From NCBI GenBank assembly GCA_963828185.1, contig CAWHDV010000002.1, forward strand, positions 62,001 to 126,000: DNA of 64,000 nucleotides, given 5' to 3'. Below, piece after piece: positions 25,298-33,273 of this stretch. This DNA comes from Rhodoblastus sp963828185 (GTDB lineage Bacteria > Pseudomonadota > Alphaproteobacteria > Rhizobiales > Beijerinckiaceae). Each line of letters opens with the position of its first letter. Position 1 is the stretch's first letter. The position numbers and the translations under genes are program-made. The notes beneath the pieces are model-generated. The model saw only the letters and a program-made list of their open reading frames with translations, searched no databases and had not been told where the DNA came from.

Positions 25298-26197
25298 TCA
25301 GCCGCGCAACCTGCCGTTGAAAAACCCGACCGACCGCTCCCATGCGATTTGCGCCGCGGCTGCATCGAAGCGCGGGGTCGTGTCATTGTTGAAGCCGTGC
25401 TGCGCGCCGGGATAAACGAACGCCTCGTAGCGCACGCTCGTCTGCTTGAGCGCCTGCTCGTATGGCGGCCAAGTCGCGTTAACGCGCTCGTCCTCGCCAG
25501 CGAAATGGAGCTGCAATTCGGCCTTGATTTCGCCAACCCTGGCGAGGTCGGGCGCGACGCCGTAAAATGGAACGCCCGCGACGAGATCGGGCAGGCGCTC
25601 GGCCAAAGTGTTGACCACGCCGCCGCCCCAGCAGAATCCGATGGCGCCGAGCCTGGCATTGCCGGCGGGCAGCTCTCGCAGGAAATGCGCCGCCGCGACG
25701 AAATCCTCGACGCATTTCTGCTTGTCGAGGCTCGCGAACATTTCTCGCGCGCGATCCTCGTCGCCGGGATAGCCGCCAAGCGGCGTCAGCGCGTCTGGCG
25801 CGAAAGCAATGAAGCCGTCGAGCGCCAGCCTGCGCGCAATATCCTCGATATGCGGGTTGAGGCCGCGATTTTCATGCACGACCAGCACGACCGGCCGCTT
25901 TTCGCCGGCCTTTCCGCCGACCTCCGCCGGGCGCGCGAGATAGCCGCGCAAATTGCCCGAGCCCTTGGGCGATACGATCTCCGTATGTTGCGCGATCAGG
26001 CGCTTGTCGTCCGGGCGGACCTGCTGCGCCTCGGCGAAACGCGGATTGAGCATGTCCAGGATTTCCGACGCGCCGACGCCCGCCGCAAAGGCCGAGGCGT
26101 TTTGCAGGAAGCCGCGCCGGGGGATCAGCCCATGCACATATTGGTCGAACAGCCGCAAAATTTCGGGGTGGAAATCCTTGGCGGTAAGGCGGGGCAT
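25298..26197 (-). CDS. Dienelactone hydrolase family protein
   Basis: A 299-residue alpha/beta hydrolase. The N-terminus has RRGFLQNASAFAAG, a Tat-like signal (residues about 28-45), so it may be exported. The hydrolase domain has RPVVLVVHENRGLNPHIEDIARRLA, the nucleophile elbow GFCWGGG with Cys in place of Ser, the acid in HFAGEDERV and the catalytic His in GAQHGFNND. This matches the YghX-like branch of the dienelactone hydrolases. Its substrate is unknown. ATG 26197 has GCGAGAG just upstream. It converges with menA, leaving only three bases between the stops. Confidence 0.85.
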   Translation of the reverse strand: MPRLTAKDFHPEILRLFDQYVHGLIPRRGFLQNASAFAAGVGASEILDMLNPRFAEAQQVRPDDKRLIAQHTEIVSPKGSGNLRGYLARPAEVGGKAGEKRPVVLVVHENRGLNPHIEDIARRLALDGFIAFAPDALTPLGGYPGDEDRAREMFASLDKQKCVEDFVAAAHFLRELPAGNARLGAIGFCWGGGVVNTLAERLPDLVAGVPFYGVAPDLARVGEIKAELQLHFAGEDERVNATWPPYEQALKQTSVRYEAFVYPGAQHGFNNDTTPRFDAAAAQIAWERSVGFFNGRLRG

Positions 26198-26354
26198 GGC
26201 TCTCGCTCCGGTTGCGCTGAAAGGCCTGCACCGCAACGCCAACGGCCTTCGACGGTTCCGCCGCCGGCGCCGGCAAAGGAAAACACGCGACGGACGCAAC
26301 AAGTGCGCCCATAATGACGTTGAGTTCAAGCCCGCCGCAATTTTGGAGCGAGAC

Positions 26355-27158
26355 ATGACGACCAGAAACCCCGCCGTGGCGTGGAAATGCATGTTGCCGG
26401 CGCTGTTGCTGCTTTCGTCCGCGCCCGCCGCCCTCGCGCAGGGCATTCCGGCTGGCGTCAACCTCACGTCGAAAGCCTTCACCACGGCTGACCTTTCGCG
26501 CGCCGACATCGAGGCGATGATCGCCAAAAGGAAAAAGGGCGAAAAGCTCGATCTCTCAGACAAGAGCCTCAACGGCCTCGACCTGTCGAAGCTTGACCTT
26601 TCCGGCGCCGACCTGCGCGAGGCGCGCCTCAATCACGCCAATCTCGCCGGGGCGAACCTGAGCGGCGCCGTGCTCGACCAGGTCTGGGCGATCGGCGCCA
26701 ATCTCACCGGCGCCCTCCTGATCAACGCGCATCTGTTCGGGACGCAATTGCAGAACGCCAAAATGGATCACGCCAACCTCTCTGGCGCGCGCATCGCCGG
26801 CGACCTGAGCGGCGCGAGCCTTGCCGGCGCCAATTTCGCCAGCGCCAACGGTTCGGCCGACATGAAGAACCAGTCGATGGGCCTGATGCGCGCCATCCTG
26901 CGCTCCGCCGACCTGCGCGGCGCCGATTTCGCCAACGCCAATTTTTCGCGCGCCGATCTTGAATTCGCCAGGCTGAACGACGCCGATTTCACCGGCGCCA
27001 ATCTTTTCCGCGCCGACGCCGCCGGCGCCGATCTGCGCGGCGCCAAACTTTTTGGCGCCAATCTCGGGGGAATGGACGTGGCTTCGGCGAAGATCAGCGC
27101 CGGTTCGGAGAAACTTTTCGCCAAGGCGCTCAATCTCGATCGCGCGCTCAAGGAATAG
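26355..27158 (+). CDS. Secreted pentapeptide-repeat protein
   Basis: A 267-residue protein with a signal peptide (about 1-28, ending APAALA). It contains roughly 30 consecutive A(D/N)LxX pentapeptides from about residue 60 to 250, which fold into a right-handed quadrilateral beta-helix. The repeats are interrupted near 155-170 (NGSADMKNQSMGLM). The start has TTGGAG nine bases upstream. Function cannot be deduced from the repeats; the signal peptide points to the periplasm rather than to gyrase protection. The gene ends nine bases before the kinase gene on the opposite strand. Confidence 0.8.
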   Translation: MTTRNPAVAWKCMLPALLLLSSAPAALAQGIPAGVNLTSKAFTTADLSRADIEAMIAKRKKGEKLDLSDKSLNGLDLSKLDLSGADLREARLNHANLAGANLSGAVLDQVWAIGANLTGALLINAHLFGTQLQNAKMDHANLSGARIAGDLSGASLAGANFASANGSADMKNQSMGLMRAILRSADLRGADFANANFSRADLEFARLNDADFTGANLFRADAAGADLRGAKLFGANLGGMDVASAKISAGSEKLFAKALNLDRALKE

Positions 27159-27166
27159 CTGCGCCT

Positions 27167-28879
27167 TCAGCGCCGCGCCAACGTCAGCGCCAGCAGGATG
27201 GCGAGAAGCGCGCAAAGCCCCTGCCAGAACAACAGCGGATTTTTCCGGTAGAGCGGCGCCTTGCGGGGCGCGGCGGGGCGGCCCGATTGCGCGCCATGCT
27301 CGATCTCGAAGGCGAATTCCAGCACGTCGCCGTGGCGCCGCGCCGGATCGACGCTGATCGCCTTCTCGATGGCTGAATCCAGCCACGCCGGCAAGTCGGG
27401 CCGGCGCGCGGCGAGCGAGGCCGGCGCGCCGAAACGCGGCTTTGAAAACGGCTCGATCTCGCCAAATGGATAAGCCCGCGCAAACATCCGGAACAATGTC
27501 ACGCCGAGTGCGAAAAGATCCGACTGCTCGTCGCCTCCGGCGCCTGCGAAAAGCTCCGGCGCCATGTAGGACGGCGTGCCGGGAATGTCCTCGGGCGGAA
27601 AATCCTCGATCTGCGGCAGGCGCGCCACGCCAAGGTCGATCAGCCGCAATCCGCCGTCCCTGAGCAGCAGCACATTGTCCGGCTTGATGTCGCGATGGAT
27701 CACCCCCGCGCGGTGCAGCACGGCGACGGCGCGGGCGAGCCGGGTGGCGAGCTGGGTCCCCTCCTGCAAGCCGACGCGCGGCTCGCGTTTCAGCCTTTGT
27801 TCAAGGGTCTCGCCGTCGTAGAACGGCATCACCGAATAAAGCCTGGTCTGGCGTTCCGGCGGCTGGTCGATCACCTCGCCAATCCATGGGCTGCGCACGC
27901 GGCTGGCGACGAAGGCCTCGTTGATGAAGGCGCGGCGAAACACCTTTTCCGACGCGACGCGCGGTTGCGGAAACTTGATCACCACCTTTGCGCCGGAGCG
28001 CAGATCCTGAGCCAGCATCAGCCGACTGTAACGGCCGTCGGCGAGGTCGGCGTCGATGCGGTAATCGTCGACCAGCTCGCCAATTTGCGGCGCGGCGAGG
28101 ATGGGCAATCCACTCACGAGGCCGCTGATTTCCTCCTCGTCTTTCGGCGGCGTGTCGAGGATGTCGACGACCATCGCCGTGGCGTTGTCGGAGCCGCCGG
28201 CGCCGAGCGCGGCCGAGACCAGCTTGCGCGCGGCGGCGTCGGGCGATTCACGCTGCGCCAGAATATCGCGCAACATATTGTCGCTCAGGGCGCCATGCAC
28301 GCCGTCGCTGCACAAAAGGAAACGCTCGTGCGCGCGCAGCGGAAATTCCCTGTGGTCGATGCGCAACGACTCATCAAGGCCTATGGCGCGGCGCAGCACA
28401 TGGCTGAAATCGCCCGGCCCGATCACATGGTCTTCGGTCAACCTGTCCAGCGCGCCGTCGCGAAAACGATAGAGGCGGCTGTCGCCGACATGCACGCAAT
28501 GGCCCGCGCTCCCCGACAGAACCAGCGCGGTGAATGTCGTGGCCATGCCCGCGAGTTTCGGGTCGGCGCGGCCTTGCGCGACGATCCAGGAATTGATCGC
28601 GTCGAGCGAACGCGCGGCGACCTGGCGCGCGCCCAGCGAAGCCGGAAGTCCGAAAAAGCCGTCAAAAAAACCGCGCACAGCCAATTCCGCCGCCTCGCGC
28701 CCGCCCTTGCCGCCGCCCACACCGTCGGCGACGGCTATGACGGCGGCGCGGCGCGCGTCGAGGCGCGGACGGCCGATGCGCGCGGCGGCGTAATCCTGGT
28801 TGTCGGGCCTGCGGCCGAGTTCCGAGGCGAAGCCGATCTCGAAGCGCAGGTCGTGGTCATGGCGTTCGAGACGGCTCAT
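27167..28879 (-). CDS. PP2C phosphatase / Ser-Thr kinase fusion
   Basis: About 570 residues. The N-terminal PP2C phosphatase domain (about 10-240) has RRPDNQDYA, IAVADGVGGGKGGREAAE, HVGDSRLYRF and GGSDNATAMVVDI. The kinase domain (about 265-525) has the ATP-binding Lys in VVIKFPQP, the catalytic loop VIHRDIKPDNVLLL, DLGVA in the DFG position and GTPSYMAPEL. It ends in one transmembrane segment, giving a cytosolic enzyme on the inner membrane. It is the last gene of the nitrate operon, an arrangement seen in other Alphaproteobacteria, so it probably modulates nitrate uptake or reduction. The in-frame start at 28939 is an alternative. Confidence 0.88.
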   Translation of the reverse strand: MSRLERHDHDLRFEIGFASELGRRPDNQDYAAARIGRPRLDARRAAVIAVADGVGGGKGGREAAELAVRGFFDGFFGLPASLGARQVAARSLDAINSWIVAQGRADPKLAGMATTFTALVLSGSAGHCVHVGDSRLYRFRDGALDRLTEDHVIGPGDFSHVLRRAIGLDESLRIDHREFPLRAHERFLLCSDGVHGALSDNMLRDILAQRESPDAAARKLVSAALGAGGSDNATAMVVDILDTPPKDEEEISGLVSGLPILAAPQIGELVDDYRIDADLADGRYSRLMLAQDLRSGAKVVIKFPQPRVASEKVFRRAFINEAFVASRVRSPWIGEVIDQPPERQTRLYSVMPFYDGETLEQRLKREPRVGLQEGTQLATRLARAVAVLHRAGVIHRDIKPDNVLLLRDGGLRLIDLGVARLPQIEDFPPEDIPGTPSYMAPELFAGAGGDEQSDLFALGVTLFRMFARAYPFGEIEPFSKPRFGAPASLAARRPDLPAWLDSAIEKAISVDPARRHGDVLEFAFEIEHGAQSGRPAAPRKAPLYRKNPLLFWQGLCALLAILLALTLARR

Positions 28880-28960
28880 CGCGAGGGCTTCCAAAAAAGC
28901 GACCCGGCCGAAACCGGCCGGATCGCGCAGATTATCCACCCTTTCGCCCGACCCGCAAAA

Positions 28961-30217
28961 TCAGATCCGGGCGCCCGACACCGCGCCCCACGTGGTCCGC
29001 CAGCGGTGCTTGACAAAGGTCAGCCCCGCGACCCCGAGCAGCGCCAGCACGCCGAAGAACAGGAAACCGGCCATGAAGCTGCCGGTCATGCCCTTCGATG
29101 TCGCCAGGGTCTTGGCGAGGAAAAAGCCGCCGATGCCGCCGGCGAATTCGACGAGGCCGGTCATCACGCCGACTTCATTGCGGAAGCGCTGCGGCAGGAG
29201 CTGGAACACCGCGCCATTGCCCATGCCGAGGCAGAGCGCGCCAAGCGAAAACAGGCCGACGGCCAGCCAGCCTATGGCGGGCAATTGCAGCAGCGACCAA
29301 CCGCCGGTCGCGGGCGCCGGGCCTTGCGGCAGCATGGCGACGGCGAAGTAGCTGACGGACACGACCAAAAACATCGCCGTCAGCGATTTGACGCCGCCAA
29401 CCCGATCGGCGATCGCTCCGCCCACCGGGCGGAAGGTCGAGCCGAAGAAGACGATCAGCGCCACCATCAGGCCGGCTGCGACAGGGGTGGCGTGGAACTG
29501 GTTGGTGAAATAGAGCGGCAGCGCCGACGCCAGGCCGACAAATCCGCCGAAGGTGATGAAGTAGAAGAACATGAACCAACGGCTGTCGGGATCGAGCAGA
29601 AGCTTGCCGTATTCGCCAAGCGCGATGCGTTTCACCGAGCCGGGCGCGTCCTTCGCCGCATAGACGTAATAGGCGAGGATCAGGACCATCGGAACCAGAA
29701 GAGCCCCGTAAACGCCCTGCCAGCCATAATGTTCGGCAATGGTCGGGGCGAACAGGGTGTCGAGCACGACGCCCATGTTGCCGGCGCCGGCAATGCCCAT
29801 CACCACGCCCTGCAAATTCGGCGGATACCAGCGGCCGGCCTGCGGCAGGGCGACCGCAAACGAGGCGCCGCCAAGGCCGAGGATGACGCCGAACAGCGCA
29901 ACTTCGCTCGGGCTGTGCAAACCAAACAGCCAGACGGCGGCGCAGGCCAGCGTGACGACGAGTTGCCCGAGGGCGCCAGTCCGTTTCGAGCCGATCGTAT
30001 CGGCGAGAATGCCGAGCGGAATGCGAAAGATGGCGCCAAACAGCACGGGAATGGAAACCAGCGTCAGCTTCTGTTCAATGGGTATATGCATTTCCCTGGC
30101 GACATAGGCCATGAGCGGTCCGAGCGACACCCAGGCCATGAAGCTGATGTCGAAATAAAGGAACGCCGACAGCAGCGTTGGCCAGTGGCCGGATTTTTTC
30201 AGCTCGGAAATTTTCAT
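28961..30217 (-). CDS. narK: Nitrate/nitrite transporter, NarK/NasA type
   Basis: A 418-residue MFS transporter of the nitrate-nitrite porter group with twelve membrane segments. It contains the two nitrate-signature stretches, GLGGASFAVALPQAGRWYP near residue 105 and GNGAVFQLLPQRFRNEVGVMTGLVEFAGGIGG near residue 345. ATG 30217 is preceded by AGGAGAAGGG. It lies 28 bases after nasA on the same strand and is part of the nirB-nirD-nasA-narK operon, consistent with nitrate import for assimilation. Confidence 0.92.
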   Translation of the reverse strand: MKISELKKSGHWPTLLSAFLYFDISFMAWVSLGPLMAYVAREMHIPIEQKLTLVSIPVLFGAIFRIPLGILADTIGSKRTGALGQLVVTLACAAVWLFGLHSPSEVALFGVILGLGGASFAVALPQAGRWYPPNLQGVVMGIAGAGNMGVVLDTLFAPTIAEHYGWQGVYGALLVPMVLILAYYVYAAKDAPGSVKRIALGEYGKLLLDPDSRWFMFFYFITFGGFVGLASALPLYFTNQFHATPVAAGLMVALIVFFGSTFRPVGGAIADRVGGVKSLTAMFLVVSVSYFAVAMLPQGPAPATGGWSLLQLPAIGWLAVGLFSLGALCLGMGNGAVFQLLPQRFRNEVGVMTGLVEFAGGIGGFFLAKTLATSKGMTGSFMAGFLFFGVLALLGVAGLTFVKHRWRTTWGAVSGARI

Positions 30218-30245
30218 TCTGACGCCCTTCTCCTGATGATCGTTA

Positions 30246-32909
30246 TCAGCTTGCCGCAAGGGCGGGTTCGCCCAGCAGACGTTCGATTTCCGGCCGGCAC
30301 GAGCCGCAGCCCGTGCCTGCGCCCGTCGCCTCGCCGACAGCGTCGGCGCTATCGAGTTTCTTCTCGGCGATGGCGTCGAGGATGACGTTGGCGCCGACAT
30401 TCAGGCACACGCAGATTTTCCGGCCGGGATCGCGGCAGGCGCGCGGCGGACGGCCCGCCAGCAACGCCAAGGGATCGGAGCCCTCTTGCGCAAACATTTC
30501 GCATAGCCAGGCGCGGGCGGCGGCGACCGGTTCGCGCGCAATGTAGATCGCGCCAAGGATTTGATCGCCCCGGACGGCGACGCAATGCGTGGCGCCGCGC
30601 CCGGCGTCGCGCATGGCGATCATCTCGCAATCCGCGTCGGCGCCGAGCCCGAAAATTTTGCGCGCGAAACCTTCGGGGTCGTTTATCGCCTTGGTCCCCG
30701 CCAGCTCGATCCGCCAGCCACTTTCGATCCGCGCAAGGGCCCAGTAATCGCAGTCAAGATTATCCGGCTTGTCGCGCGTCAACGCGAAGGCATGGAATAC
30801 CGGCCAGATCGGCTCGACCGCGACCGGCGTCGCCTTGCTTTCCGGCTGGCCGGACAGCGGATCGACGATCGGCGCGACAAGGGCGGCGACGCGCGCACGG
30901 GCGGCGAATTGGTCGTTCCAGTGAATCGGCGCGAAGACGCCGCCGCGCCGCTGCCGCTCGGTGATTTGTGCGCGTAAAATCACCGAGCCGCGCGAATTTG
31001 AAAGCCGCACGAGGCCGGCGGTCTCGACGCCGAGGTTCGCCGCGTCGACGGGATTGAGTTCCGCATAGGGCTCGGCGATGTGCTGCGACAGCTTCGCCGC
31101 CTGGCCCGTGCGGGTCATCGTATGCCATTGGTCGCGCACCCGCCCGGTATTGAGCAGGAACGGCCATTCGGCATCGACTTTTTGCGCGACGCCGCGAAAT
31201 TCTGTCGCAACAAGATTGGCGCGGCCGCTCTCGGTGAAGAAATTGCCGTCGGCGAAAAAGCGCTTGGGCGCCGATGAGGCGGTCGCGCCGGCCGGAAATG
31301 GCCATTGGAACGGCGCCAGCGCGTCGTAATCCTCGTCGCTGACATCGGCGTAAAAGGAGATATCGAAATCGCGCGCGCCAGAATTTTCGACGCCCGAAAG
31401 GGCTGCGTGTTCGCGGAAGATCGCGGCCGGCCCATTAAACGAAAACGCTGCCGCGAAACCCATGCGCGTCGCCACGTCGCAGATCGCCCGCCAGTCGGCG
31501 CGCGCCTCGCCGGGCGGCTTGCGAAACCCGCGCTGACGCGAAATCCGGCGTTCGGAGTTTGTGACTACGCCATCCTTTTCGCCCCAGGCCTGGGCCGGCA
31601 GAAGCACATGCGCGCAAGCCGAAGTATCGGTCTTCTCGACAACCTCGGAAACGACGACGAAGGGACATTTGTTCAGCGCCGCGCGGACAAAATCCGCGTC
31701 GGGCAGACTGTCCACCGGATTGGTGCCGATGATCCACACGGCCTTGACCCGGCCAGCGTCGATCGCCCGGAAAAGTTCGACCGCCTTCAGTCCGGGCTTT
31801 TCCGCGAGACGTGGAGCCTGCCAGAATTTCGCCACCAGATCGCGATGGGCGGGATCGCCGATTTCCATATGCGCGGCGAGCATGTTGGCGAGGCCGCCGA
31901 CTTCGCGCCCGCCCATGGCGTTGGGCTGGCCGGTGACGGAAAAAGGCCCGCAACCCGGCTTGCCGATGCGCCCAGTGAGAAGATGCGTGTTGATGATCGC
32001 ATTGACCTTGTCGGTCCCGGCGAAGGATTGGTTGACGCCCTGCGAATAGACCGTGACCGTCTTTTCGTGATCGATGACAAGATCGTAGAAGCGGCGCAGT
32101 TCGGAGCGGGAAAGCCCGGTCGCCGCCGCGACCTTGTCTTCGGTCCAGGCCTTGGCGGCGGCAAGCGTCGCCTCGGCGCCCAGCGTATGCGCGGCGACGA
32201 ACTTTTTGTCGCGCTTGCCGGCCTTCTGCAACTCGCGCAGCAGGCCGCAATAGAGCGCGACATCGGAGCCCGGCGCCAGCGACAGCTGCAGATCGGCGAG
32301 TTCGCTGGTCGCCGTCCGGCGCGGGTCGATATTGACGACGCAGGGGCGCCCGTTGCGCCTTTCGCGCGCCGCCGCGAGGCGCTGGTAGAGGATGGGATGG
32401 CACCAGGCGAGATTGGAGCCGACCAGAACGACGAGGTCGGCTTCCTCAAGATCCTCGTAGACGCCCGGCACCGTGTCCGCGCCAAAGGCGCGCTTGTGGC
32501 CGGCGACGGAAGAGGACATGCACAGGCGCGAATTGGTGTCGATATTGGCCGAGCCGACAAAGCCTTTCATCAGCTTGTTGGCGACGTAATAATCCTCGGT
32601 CAGCAATTGCCCGGAGACATAGAGCGCGACCGCATCCGGACCATGTTCGGCGATGGTTTTGGCGAAAGTCGCAGCAATGAGGTCGAGCGCCTCGTCCCAG
32701 CCTGCGCGCGCGCCGCCGATGCGCGGATGAAGCAGACGCCCCTCGTGAGTCAGGACCTGCGCCAGCGCCGAGCCCTTGACGCAGAGGCGGCCAAAATTGG
32801 CCGGATGCTCATTGTCGCCGGCGACGCGAACATCGTCGCCGTCAATCTCCGCGCGAACGCCGCAGCCGACGCCGCAATAAGGACAGGAGGTCTTGACGCT
32901 ATGGGTCAT
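30246..32909 (-). CDS. nasA: Assimilatory nitrate reductase catalytic subunit
   Basis: An 887-residue molybdenum enzyme reducing nitrate to nitrite in the cytosol. The N-terminal [4Fe-4S] ligands are Cys9, Cys12, Cys16 and Cys43. The Mo-bis-MGD domains follow (SGQLLTEDYYVANKLMKGF, NIDTNSRLCMSSSVAGHK, IGKPGCGPFSVTGQPNAMGGREVG). The C-terminus holds a BFD-like [2Fe-2S] domain with Cys833, Cys835, Cys868 and Cys871, as in the Klebsiella-type NasA that takes electrons from a separate reductase. There is no Tat signal. It begins 16 bases after nirD. Confidence 0.95.
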   Translation of the reverse strand: MTHSVKTSCPYCGVGCGVRAEIDGDDVRVAGDNEHPANFGRLCVKGSALAQVLTHEGRLLHPRIGGARAGWDEALDLIAATFAKTIAEHGPDAVALYVSGQLLTEDYYVANKLMKGFVGSANIDTNSRLCMSSSVAGHKRAFGADTVPGVYEDLEEADLVVLVGSNLAWCHPILYQRLAAARERRNGRPCVVNIDPRRTATSELADLQLSLAPGSDVALYCGLLRELQKAGKRDKKFVAAHTLGAEATLAAAKAWTEDKVAAATGLSRSELRRFYDLVIDHEKTVTVYSQGVNQSFAGTDKVNAIINTHLLTGRIGKPGCGPFSVTGQPNAMGGREVGGLANMLAAHMEIGDPAHRDLVAKFWQAPRLAEKPGLKAVELFRAIDAGRVKAVWIIGTNPVDSLPDADFVRAALNKCPFVVVSEVVEKTDTSACAHVLLPAQAWGEKDGVVTNSERRISRQRGFRKPPGEARADWRAICDVATRMGFAAAFSFNGPAAIFREHAALSGVENSGARDFDISFYADVSDEDYDALAPFQWPFPAGATASSAPKRFFADGNFFTESGRANLVATEFRGVAQKVDAEWPFLLNTGRVRDQWHTMTRTGQAAKLSQHIAEPYAELNPVDAANLGVETAGLVRLSNSRGSVILRAQITERQRRGGVFAPIHWNDQFAARARVAALVAPIVDPLSGQPESKATPVAVEPIWPVFHAFALTRDKPDNLDCDYWALARIESGWRIELAGTKAINDPEGFARKIFGLGADADCEMIAMRDAGRGATHCVAVRGDQILGAIYIAREPVAAARAWLCEMFAQEGSDPLALLAGRPPRACRDPGRKICVCLNVGANVILDAIAEKKLDSADAVGEATGAGTGCGSCRPEIERLLGEPALAAS

Positions 32910-32925
32910 CAGCCGCGCTCCATCT

Positions 32926-33261
32926 TCACGCCGGCGCCGCCACGCCCATGTCGAGATAGATGCGTCCGCGCTCGATCTTCACCGGGAATTTTCGCGCGCA
33001 ACCGCCGTCGCCGGCGGCCTGGCCGGTCTCCAGATCGATGATCAGATTATGCAAGGGGCAAGCGACCTTGCGGCCGTGGACGATGCCTTCGCTCAACGGT
33101 CCGCCCTTGTGCGGGCATTTGTTTTCCAGCGCGAAGATCTCGTTGGACGCCGTGCGGAAAACGGCGATCTCGCGGCGCGGCGTCTTCACCGTGCGTGCGC
33201 CGCGCTGCGGAATGGCCTCAACCGGGCCGACGTCGAACCAGTAGGTCTTCATCTCGTCCAT
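32926..33261 (-). CDS. nirD: Nitrite reductase small subunit, Rieske type
   Basis: A 111-residue NirD. The Rieske-type ligands are all present (Cys49, His51, Cys68, His71 in CPHKGG and CPLHNL), so unlike some NirD proteins this one probably binds a [2Fe-2S] cluster. It partners NirB in NADH-dependent reduction of nitrite to ammonium. It starts 12 bases after the nirB stop. Confidence 0.93.
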   Translation of the reverse strand: MDEMKTYWFDVGPVEAIPQRGARTVKTPRREIAVFRTASNEIFALENKCPHKGGPLSEGIVHGRKVACPLHNLIIDLETGQAAGDGGCARKFPVKIERGRIYLDMGVAAPA

Positions 33262-33273
33262 GGATCAAATCCT

